A DNA stretch of 9,024 nt, taken from the NCBI GenBank assembly GCA_021157555.1, contig JAGGWL010000126.1:1-9024 (forward strand), in the 5' to 3' direction. Shown here in pieces: positions 1 to 5,575 of the stretch. The stretch's first letter is position 1; each line of letters begins with the position of its first letter. The DNA is from Deltaproteobacteria bacterium (GTDB lineage: Bacteria; Desulfobacterota; Desulfobacteria; Desulfobacterales; BuS5). The notes below the pieces were generated by a model. It was not told where the DNA came from and did not search any database. It was given only the letters and a program-made list of their open reading frames with translations. The translations under genes and the position numbers were made by a program.

Positions 1-15
1 CATAATATATTTCCT
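1..15 (-). promoter_or_regulatory. Possible ribosome-binding site and start codon of a downstream minus-strand gene
   Basis: Read on the minus strand, bases 15-12 give AGGA and bases 3-1 give ATG, with 8 nt between them, which is good Shine-Dalgarno spacing. It lies 37 nt past the stop codon of the carboxyltransferase gene and in the same direction, as expected for the next gene of an operon. Only the start codon is inside the window, so the product cannot be named and the call could be chance in AT-rich DNA. Confidence 0.3.
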
Positions 16-39
16 ATATATTTTTTTAAAAAATAAATA

Positions 40-1680
40 TTAAAATTTGAAATTTCCGAATCTTGATTCAGGAATTGGTTTTAAGAGCGCAATTTCAAAT
101 GCATCGGCAAGAATGTTGCGGGCATCCTTAAAGGGTATGGTGCCGTCATGAAACAATCGTGCTTCAAGATAAAAAGGATGGGCCTGCTTATTATATTTAT
201 CTACCATCATTTGTTCAAAATCTTTGGCTGCTTTCTCGTCCATATCCTGACCGCGTTTTTTCAGGTTGGCCCGTTCAAGAGTAGTTAAGATTGAACCGGC
301 GGTCTGTCCGGACATAACAGATGTTCTGCCGCGCATGGTGTTGAAAATAAAATGCGGATCATAGGCTCTGCCGCACATGCCATAATTGGCGGCCCCATGA
401 TCAGGACCGATTACCCATTGTATTTTAGGTGTATCAGAACAAGCGCATGCCCTTACCATGCCTGAACCGTATTTTCCTATACCATCATATTCTTCCTGTG
501 TACCGACCATGTAGCCTGGAGAATTCTGGATGTACAATATCGGAATTTTTTGTGAAGAACATCTGATAACCCATTCTATGGCTTTTCGGGCAGCATCGAC
601 AAAAATTACGCCGATGCCGTTTCCAGCCACAATACCCACCTGTAATCCCTTGAGGTGGATTTTGCCGCATATAATGTTATCGCCTCTGCCTGGATTGTAA
701 TTTTTTTTATATTCACTAAAAACGCTCCCGTCGGCAATTGATTTAATTACTTCCCGTGTATTGAGTCCTTTGTAAGGATCTCTTGGAAGCACCTTGTACA
801 AGTGATCTTCCGGAACTGCAGGTTCAATGGTTTCCCTACGTTCTGTCTGCACTTCCTGTTTGGGGTCATAGGAGAGCAGAGCTCTGAGTTTTTCTATTCC
901 TTCATCCTGCGACATCACAAAGTGATCAGCGCCGCCGGAAATTGTGGTGTGAACTTTGGCGCCCCCTAGTTCTTCCATTGTAACCTCTTCGCCAATTGCA
1001 GCTTTGACCATTGGCGGGCCGCCCAGAAACGAATAGGACATTTTGTTTATCATGATCGATTCACAGGCCAGATAAACAGTATATGCTCCACCTGCAGTAT
1101 TGCCGCCGGTGCTGAGAGTATATTGTTTTAAACCCTTGGCCGACATCTTGCTCATATTGTAAAAAAAGCGCCCAAATTGCCCCTTTCCTGGAAAAACCCT
1201 GTCCTGCATGGGAAGAAAAGCTCCTGCTGAATCACCAATATATACACAAGACACTCCACACTGATTGGCCATTTCCTGGGCACGGAGATGTTTTTTACAA
1301 TTAATAGGATAATAAGCGCCTGCTTTTACACGGCTGTCATTTGCAATAATCATGACCCAATTGCCATGGACTTTGCCTAAACCGGTTACTATACCGGCGC
1401 TTGGGACATCTTCTGCCAGCTCATAGTTAATTCCAAAACCTGCTCCCCTGCTAAGTTCAAGAAAATTTGTATCAGTATCAATAAGTTGCCTGATAAGTTG
1501 ACGCACAGGTTTTTTGCCCTGTTTGGCCAGACGATCCAACTGCTTTTGGCCGCCGGCATTGTAAGCTTTTTCCCAAAGTTCATAAAGCTTTTCTTCTTCT
1601 GCTTTCCAGTGTTTTAAATTTTTTTGCTGTTCCCGCTCTTTTTTTTCTTTCCGCAACTCTTGTCTGTCTTTTTGTGTCAT
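40..1680 (-). CDS. Acyl-CoA carboxylase, carboxyltransferase (beta) subunit, methylcrotonyl-CoA carboxylase-like
   Basis: 546 aa. The family transfers carboxyl groups between carboxybiotin and an acyl-CoA in the cytoplasm. Two crotonase-fold carboxyltransferase halves are visible: an N-terminal half (about 55-300) with GDSAGAFLPMQD (149-160), the glycine-rich GGNTAGGAYT (192-201, oxyanion-hole region), FLGGPP (218-223) and SGGADHF (248-254); and a C-terminal half (about 305-546) with QNSPGYMVG (385-393) and GAANYGMCGRAYDP (429-442). These motifs follow the MCC beta pattern more closely than propionyl-CoA carboxylase or sodium-pumping glutaconyl-CoA decarboxylase alpha, though the last remains possible. 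The first 40 residues are very rich in Lys/Glu/Arg and look like a helical or coiled-coil extension. The start is supported by AAGGA on the minus strand 9 nt before the ATG. No biotin carboxylase or biotin-carrier gene lies in the window; a partner may lie past the left edge. Family certain, substrate not. Confidence 0.93.
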   Translation of the reverse strand: MTQKDRQELRKEKKEREQQKNLKHWKAEEEKLYELWEKAYNAGGQKQLDRLAKQGKKPVRQLIRQLIDTDTNFLELSRGAGFGINYELAEDVPSAGIVTGLGKVHGNWVMIIANDSRVKAGAYYPINCKKHLRAQEMANQCGVSCVYIGDSAGAFLPMQDRVFPGKGQFGRFFYNMSKMSAKGLKQYTLSTGGNTAGGAYTVYLACESIMINKMSYSFLGGPPMVKAAIGEEVTMEELGGAKVHTTISGGADHFVMSQDEGIEKLRALLSYDPKQEVQTERRETIEPAVPEDHLYKVLPRDPYKGLNTREVIKSIADGSVFSEYKKNYNPGRGDNIICGKIHLKGLQVGIVAGNGIGVIFVDAARKAIEWVIRCSSQKIPILYIQNSPGYMVGTQEEYDGIGKYGSGMVRACACSDTPKIQWVIGPDHGAANYGMCGRAYDPHFIFNTMRGRTSVMSGQTAGSILTTLERANLKKRGQDMDEKAAKDFEQMMVDKYNKQAHPFYLEARLFHDGTIPFKDARNILADAFEIALLKPIPESRFGNFKF

Positions 1681-1706
1681 GATTATTTTTCCTTTTTACT
1701 TTAAAA

Positions 1707-1755
1707 TTACGGTTTACAGTTTTTAATTTATAGTTTACGGTTAAAAGGATTACGG
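1707..1755. repeat. Short TTACGG / GTTTAC direct repeats
   Basis: TTACGG occurs three times (1707-1712, 1735-1740, 1750-1755), and GTTTAC twice (1712-1717, 1733-1738), within about 50 bp just upstream of the carboxyltransferase start. The spacings are 28 and 15 bp, so this is not a clean tandem array. It may be a degenerate low-complexity repeat or a cluster of regulator half-sites; in either case it would lie in the 5' leader of the minus-strand transcript if the TATAAT at 1756-1761 is used. Confidence 0.4.
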
Positions 1756-1761
1756 ATTATA
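1756..1761 (-). promoter_or_regulatory. Possible -10 element for the carboxyltransferase gene
   Basis: The minus strand reads TATAAT here, about 76 nt upstream of the ATG at 1680. No good TTGACA-like -35 is found at 16-18 bp distance, so this is only a weak promoter candidate that might depend on an activator. Confidence 0.25.
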
Positions 1762-1935
1762 ATGATCTCCATAAATATTTCGTATATATCATAGCGTATG
1801 GAACCATCGCAGAATTCAAGATTTGGTCGCCTGATGCATAAATTGGTAAAATTAGCGGTTTTCGTTCAGGTACTATTTGCAATGTAATGAACATATATTA
1901 TGACTGCATAATGAATGAAATTGCGTCGAACGTCA

Positions 1936-1947
1936 AGCAACGTTGCT
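1936..1947. promoter_or_regulatory. 12-bp perfect palindrome, candidate operator
   Basis: AGCAACGTTGCT is an exact palindrome ending 6 bp upstream of the -35 hexamer of the transporter promoter. Its GC content and perfect symmetry stand out from the AT-rich surroundings. The position suits a dimeric DNA-binding regulator acting on the transporter gene, but no regulator gene is nearby and the site is inferred from symmetry and position only. Confidence 0.4.
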
Positions 1948-1953
1948 ATGAGT

Positions 1954-1984
1954 TTGACAACAAAATGATTAATAGTACTATAAT
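1954..1984 (+). promoter_or_regulatory. Sigma70-type promoter for the NSS transporter gene
   Basis: A perfect TTGACA (1954-1959) and a perfect TATAAT (1979-1984) are separated by 19 bp, slightly longer than the ideal 17. An overlapping TACTAT (1976-1981) gives a 16-bp spacer. Transcription would start near 1991, leaving a short leader of about 30 nt that contains the strong GAAGGAG at 2006-2012. Confidence 0.6.
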
Positions 1985-2019
1985 AATCGAGGAATCGTCC
2001 TTTCTGAAGGAGTTTTTAA

Positions 2020-3504
2020 ATGAAACGTGATCAATGGAAGAGCCAAACGGGTTTTCTCTTTGCAGCCATCGGCTCAGCCATCGGGTTGGGCAATATCTGG
2101 CGTTTTAGCTATATGGCTTACAATCATGGAGGAGGAGCTTTTTTGGTGCCGCATCTTATTGCGCTTGTAACGGCAGGTATTCCTCTTTTAATACTCGAAT
2201 TCTCAGTGGGACATGAATTAAAAGGTTCGGCTCCTTTGGCTTATGCAAAAATCAACAAAAATATGGAATGGCTTGGATGGTGGGCTGTTACTTTTGTGAT
2301 GTTCGGTATAGTACTTTACTATTCAGTAATAATGGCATGGTGCTTAAATTTTTTTGTTTTGTCATTTAATCTGGGATGGGGTAGTGATCCTAACACTTTC
2401 TTTTTTCAAGATTTTCTTTCCGTAAGCGATGCCCCTTTTCATATAGGTCAAATAAGAACTCCAATATTTGCAGGCCTTATTCTGGTCTGGTTTATCAACT
2501 GGGCTATTGTTTACAGAGGTATTCAGCGTGGCATAGAAGCTGCCAACAAAATATTTATGCCGGTCCTCTTTGTGCTAACGGCTCTACTTGTTTTTTGGGC
2601 TCTTACACTGGATGGAGCAATAAATGGTATTAAAGCTTATTTAACGCCTGATTTTTCAAAAATATCTGACCCGAAAGTATGGATTGATGCATACAGCCAG
2701 ATATTTTTTACTTTGAGTCTTGGATTTGGAATTATGATAGCATATGCCAGCTATCTTCCAAAAAAAGCTGATATAATAAAAAACGCTTTAATTATAGCAG
2801 GGATTAACAGCGGTTATTCCCTCTTTGCAGGGCTTGGTGTTTTTTCTGTTTTAGGCTTTATGTCCGGCTCACAGGGTAAAACAATTGCTGATGTGGTATC
2901 CCAAAGCATAGGACTGGCGTTTGTAGCGTATCCAAAGGCTGTCAGCCTAATGCCGGGCGGGAATTTTTTCGGAGCCGTTTTTTTTCTTTGTCTTGTCGTT
3001 GCCGGTTTTTCTTCATCCATATCAATCATTGAAGCCTTTATTTCAGCGCTAATAGATAAGTTTGATATTCAACGGGGCAGGCTTGTTACTATAATTTCAA
3101 CCACCGGGTTTGTCGCTTCAATCATATTTACAACCCAGGCAGGAATTTTGTGGCTCGATATTGTAGATCATTTTTTAACTCATTACGGGCTTATCATTGT
3201 CGGCATTTCTGAAGCGGTTTTAGTGGGCTGGTTTTGTCATATTAAGGTTTTGAGGCATCATATCAATAAAATTTCTTCAATCAAAATAGGTGGATGGTGG
3301 GATATTCTGATTAAATATTTTATTCCGTTTGTTTTAGGAGTTATTCTTATAGGAAATTTGTATAATGAGGTACAAAAACCTTACGGCGGCTACTCGTGGA
3401 CGTCAATAATCCTGATAGGAAGAGACTGGGTTGTTCTAACCTTGATTGCTGCATTTATCTTTTCCTCAAAACCCTGGAAATCAGGGAAACTTGAGGAACT
3501 GTGA
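2020..3504 (+). CDS. Sodium-dependent transporter of the NSS (SNF/LeuT) family
   Basis: 494 aa integral membrane protein expected to import a small solute, typically an amino acid, with sodium. The TM1 signature GSAIGLGNIWRF (18-29) is intact, including Asn25 (LeuT Asn27). TM6 reads FFTLSLGFG (229-237), nearly identical to the unwound substrate-binding helix of LeuT, with Thr231 matching the Na1 ligand Thr254. Asn263 in TM7 matches Na1 ligand Asn286. TM8 has AGFSSSISI (328-336), where LeuT has AGLTSSIAI, so Na2 ligands are kept with a conservative Thr-to-Ser change at 331. The many hydrophobic stretches fit 11-12 membrane helices, and the length is normal for bacterial members. The start is supported by GAAGGAG 7 nt upstream. 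It is transcribed alone from its own promoter, and 115 bp separate it from the next gene. Substrate cannot be read from sequence; the gene context gives no clear hint. Confidence 0.95.
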   Translation: MKRDQWKSQTGFLFAAIGSAIGLGNIWRFSYMAYNHGGGAFLVPHLIALVTAGIPLLILEFSVGHELKGSAPLAYAKINKNMEWLGWWAVTFVMFGIVLYYSVIMAWCLNFFVLSFNLGWGSDPNTFFFQDFLSVSDAPFHIGQIRTPIFAGLILVWFINWAIVYRGIQRGIEAANKIFMPVLFVLTALLVFWALTLDGAINGIKAYLTPDFSKISDPKVWIDAYSQIFFTLSLGFGIMIAYASYLPKKADIIKNALIIAGINSGYSLFAGLGVFSVLGFMSGSQGKTIADVVSQSIGLAFVAYPKAVSLMPGGNFFGAVFFLCLVVAGFSSSISIIEAFISALIDKFDIQRGRLVTIISTTGFVASIIFTTQAGILWLDIVDHFLTHYGLIIVGISEAVLVGWFCHIKVLRHHINKISSIKIGGWWDILIKYFIPFVLGVILIGNLYNEVQKPYGGYSWTSIILIGRDWVVLTLIAAFIFSSKPWKSGKLEEL

Positions 3505-3619
3505 AGATCTCGTCCCTGCCTTCCCATTTTGTTGTGCCTTAAAAATTAAAGTTATTTTTCTAATAGCGGATAATAAGTTAAAAAGGACAGATTAAAATAT
3601 ATATTTTTAAGGAGGAATG

Positions 3620-3943
3620 ATGAAAGTTGAGGATTTGGTTGACAACCTCGGTTTGGATCTTGAAGATGTAAAAGAGCTGCTGGAATTATATGTAGGCGCA
3701 ACGGCATCTGATCTTGAGTGTTTGCGGGAAGCTATTAATAATAATGATGTAAAAGTTGTTCATGAAAGAGCTCATTCCATCAAAGGAGCGTCCGGCAATC
3801 TGGGTCTTACTGATTTTTATGAATTAGCTAAAGAGATTGATGATCTGGCGCGTGCAAATAATTTGGCTGGTGTTGAAACAATATACAATGATTTTGAAAG
3901 CAAGTTTCAAAAATTGTCCCAGGAAATTGCAAATGCCTGCTGA
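3620..3943 (+). CDS. Stand-alone Hpt (histidine phosphotransfer) domain protein
   Basis: 107 aa, essentially only an Hpt four-helix domain. The motif ERAHSIKGASGNLGL carries the phosphoacceptor His52 (counting from the ATG at 3620) followed by the usual Lys and Gly residues. Such proteins relay phosphoryl groups between the receiver of a hybrid sensor kinase and a final response regulator in the cytoplasm. Two ATGs lie in frame at 3617 and 3620; AAGGAGG ends at 3615, leaving 1 nt before the first and 4 nt before the second, so 3620 is preferred. There is no kinase, receiver or output domain in the protein or in the window, so its partners are encoded elsewhere. The last residues are short of any added domain. 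Upstream, 115 bp of AT-rich DNA separates it from the transporter, with no convincing terminator. Confidence 0.92.
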   Translation: MKVEDLVDNLGLDLEDVKELLELYVGATASDLECLREAINNNDVKVVHERAHSIKGASGNLGLTDFYELAKEIDDLARANNLAGVETIYNDFESKFQKLSQEIANAC

Positions 3944-4014
3944 TTACGCAGATGCTTTTCGGCTATCGACATAAGGGTTCGCACAAAAATAAGTTCGCAA
4001 TTTTAAGTGTTGAG

Positions 4015-4034
4015 GCGCCTGGATGGCAAGGCGC
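4015..4034. repeat. Hairpin with perfect 6-bp GC-rich stem
   Basis: GCGCCT at 4015-4020 pairs exactly with AGGCGC at 4029-4034 around an 8-nt loop. It is the first of three inverted repeats in the gene-free region. No U-run follows it on either strand, so it is not an intrinsic terminator. Confidence 0.5.
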
Positions 4035-4040
4035 GACACA

Positions 4041-4079
4041 TTCGGGGAACGTGCTCTGCGGTAAGGGCTGTTCCCCGAA
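4041..4079. repeat. Hairpin with perfect 10-bp stem
   Basis: TTCGGGGAAC at 4041-4050 pairs perfectly with GTTCCCCGAA at 4070-4079, with a 19-nt loop. It begins 6 nt after the previous hairpin. The stem is strong, but no U-tract follows, so termination is unlikely. The paired arrangement of two GC-rich stems suggests a structured RNA or a mobile palindromic repeat. Confidence 0.6.
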
Positions 4080-4188
4080 CAAACCTGACTCAAATCTATG
4101 CGCCTGCCTGAGAAAGTTTTTTCCCCTCCATTTTTTATCTTGTTTGATATCTTGATATATTTTTGTTACAATAATCTGGTAGCTTTCA

Positions 4189-4216
4189 GCAGGGTAGGCG
4201 GCAGTGCCCAACCTGC
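4189..4216. repeat. Imperfect GC-rich palindrome of REP-like type
   Basis: The 28-nt segment folds on itself: GCAGG at 4189-4193 pairs with CCTGC at 4212-4216, then T-A and GGC/GCC pairs continue inward with two mismatches, leaving a tight tip. The pattern (purine-rich GGGTAGGC arm against GTGCCCAACC arm) resembles the GTGGGC/GCCCAC palindromes found as dispersed repeats in many bacteria. That resemblance is from memory. Confidence 0.45.
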
Positions 4217-4262
4217 GCATTGTTCCGCTTTAAGTGAATAGCCAGGGATGCCGAATTTTTGA

Positions 4263-5561
4263 ATGCATAAATTAGCCATACACATCAAAAAACTTGATAA
4301 GCAACTTGCACTCTGCAAACGATGCGGAATGTGCCATGCGGTTTGCCCTGTTTTTGCCGAAACCGGTCGGGAAGCGGACGTTGCACGAGGAAAACTTGCT
4401 TTGCTTGATGGACTGGTTGATGAAATGTTTACAAATCCTGAGAAGGTTTTTGAAAGACTTAACCGCTGTCTTTTGTGCGGATCTTGTGAAGCTATTTGCC
4501 CCAGAAATGTGAGCGTTCTTGAAATTTTTATTAAAGCCCGCACCATTCTTGTCGATTTTATGGGGCTGTCCTGGAAAAAAAAAATCGTTTTACAAGGAAT
4601 CCTTGCCAGACCAGGCTTATTTGACAAAAAACTTAGATGGATGGCGGCAACTCAAAAAATTTTTAACAAACCGGCCAGAGAAAATTCAGGGACATCTTGT
4701 GCAAGGTATTTTTCGCCTTTTCTCAGAAGCAGGCATTTTGTCCCCTTAGCCAATCCTCCATTTCACAGCATCCAGCCTTATTTAAATTCTCCGCCAAAAA
4801 AATCGGGTATAAAAGCAGCCTTTTTTACGGGCTGCCTGATTGATAAAATTTTTCCAAATATTGCCAGAGCAACAATAGAGTCTTTAAGATATCATGAAGT
4901 TGGAATATTTATGCCTAAAGCGCAGGGCTGTTGCGGGATGCCTGCGATTGCTGCAGGTGACAGAAAAACATTCAATCAGCTTGTAAAATATAATATTGAA
5001 CTATTTAGTGAACAAAACTTTGACTATCTGTTGACTGCCTGTGCTACGTGTACTTTTGCCATAAAAAAGATATGGCCGATGATGTTTTCGGGAGATTCGG
5101 GCATCAAAACAAAAATCAATAGCCTTGCAAAAAAAACTATGGATATCAACCAGTTCCTTGTTTCTGAAACAGACATTAAACCATCTGTTTTACAATCTGG
5201 CGATGCTGTTTCAATAACCTATCATGACCCTTGCCATTTAAAAAAATCTTTGGGAATATTAGATGAACCCAGAATAATGATACAGGCAAATCCTGATTAT
5301 AGTTTTAATGAAATGTCTGAACCGGACAGATGTTGTGGTCTGGGAGGAAGTTTTAATTTGCAGTATTACGAAATTTCGACTAAAATTGGTAAAAGAAAAA
5401 TTGAAAATATTAAAGCTTCAGAAGCATCCGTGGTAGCTTCAGGATGCTCGGCGTGCATGCTGCAACTTTCCGCTATGCTTTCGCAATCAGGATCTGGGAT
5501 TGTTGTTAAGCATCCTGTGGAGATATATGCTGAATTTATAACAAAAAACTGTAGGAAATGA
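4263..5561 (+). CDS. glcF: GlcF-like iron-sulfur protein with two CCG domains (glycolate/lactate oxidase Fe-S subunit family)
   Basis: 432 aa. The family carries electrons from a flavin 2-hydroxyacid dehydrogenase partner (GlcD-type) towards the membrane pool. Two ferredoxin-type 4Fe-4S motifs are complete: Cys18-x2-Cys21-x2-Cys24-x3-Cys28-Pro and Cys69-x2-Cys72-x2-Cys75-x3-Cys79-Pro. Two CCG (DUF224) modules follow: Cys191 with CCG at 223-225 and a C-x2-C at 260/263, then HDPCH (Cys324) with CCG at 357-359 and Cys395-x2-Cys398. The start is the first ATG after an in-frame TGA at 4260, and no strong Shine-Dalgarno is seen before it (AGGGA is 14 nt away), so translation may be weak or coupled. 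No GlcD/GlcE flavoprotein adjoins it, so the exact partner (glycolate, D-lactate or another oxidase) is open. The ThiC-like gene follows after 14 nt, probably in one transcript. Confidence 0.88.
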   Translation: MHKLAIHIKKLDKQLALCKRCGMCHAVCPVFAETGREADVARGKLALLDGLVDEMFTNPEKVFERLNRCLLCGSCEAICPRNVSVLEIFIKARTILVDFMGLSWKKKIVLQGILARPGLFDKKLRWMAATQKIFNKPARENSGTSCARYFSPFLRSRHFVPLANPPFHSIQPYLNSPPKKSGIKAAFFTGCLIDKIFPNIARATIESLRYHEVGIFMPKAQGCCGMPAIAAGDRKTFNQLVKYNIELFSEQNFDYLLTACATCTFAIKKIWPMMFSGDSGIKTKINSLAKKTMDINQFLVSETDIKPSVLQSGDAVSITYHDPCHLKKSLGILDEPRIMIQANPDYSFNEMSEPDRCCGLGGSFNLQYYEISTKIGKRKIENIKASEASVVASGCSACMLQLSAMLSQSGSGIVVKHPVEIYAEFITKNCRK

Positions 5562-5575
5562 GAAGGATTTATAAA

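Larger units (their letters stand above)
1681..2019. other. Divergent intergenic region between carboxyltransferase and NSS transporter genes
   Basis: 339 bp with no credible gene in any frame. It is AT-rich and must hold the control signals of both divergent genes. It contains three TTACGG repeats near the carboxyltransferase end, a TATAAT-like element on the minus strand, a 12-bp perfect palindrome, and a sigma70-type promoter facing the transporter; these are listed separately. I see no tRNA or recognisable riboswitch in it. Confidence 0.7.
3944..4262. other. Gene-free structured region, possible dispersed repeat or non-coding element
   Basis: 319 bp between the Hpt gene and the GlcF-like gene. 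Its middle (about 4010-4110) and right end (about 4180-4250) are clearly more GC-rich than the flanks and hold three hairpins (listed separately). GTTCGCA occurs twice, 16 bp apart, at 3977-3983 and 3993-3999. Two small overlapping ORFs (3952-4155 plus, 3963-4220 minus) cover it but lack ribosome-binding sites and resemble no family I know. This composition fits an intergenic repeat of the kind scattered through Desulfobacterota genomes, but I cannot show other copies from one window. No clear promoter for the GlcF-like gene is seen. Confidence 0.5.

Noticed and set aside
4041..4079. 10-bp GC-rich hairpin as a Rho-independent terminator of the Hpt gene.
   Set aside because: Neither strand has a U-tract directly after the stem, and the 19-nt loop is long for an intrinsic terminator.
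3952..4155. Small plus-strand ORF of 67 codons.
   Set aside because: No Shine-Dalgarno before the ATG, content driven by hairpin sequence, and no recognisable domain; considered part of the non-coding element.
4081..4216. Possible TPP riboswitch upstream of the glcF-thiC pair: CTGAGA at 4108-4113 and a CTGG..CAGCAGGGTA stretch near 4176-4196.
   Set aside because: The CTGAGA hexamer matches, but the ACCCG segment, the GAACCTGAT block in the right place and the P2/P4 pairings of the TPP aptamer are not found, and the element would lie before glcF, 1.4 kb from thiC. A covariance-model search would settle it.
3963..4220. Small minus-strand ORF of 85 codons across the same element.
   Set aside because: Only a weak purine run upstream, opposite strand to the neighbours, overlaps the hairpins and the other small ORF; no family recognised.
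4166..4627. Minus-strand ORF of 153 codons overlapping the start of the GlcF-like gene.
   Set aside because: It is antisense to two clearly conserved ferredoxin motifs, has no ribosome-binding site of note and an amino-acid make-up typical of an antisense shadow.
5558..5575. Upstream ThiC start giving an N-terminal MRRIYK extension.
   Set aside because: No Shine-Dalgarno at proper spacing for 5558, whereas AGAAGGA suits the ATG at 5576, where the family N-terminus begins.
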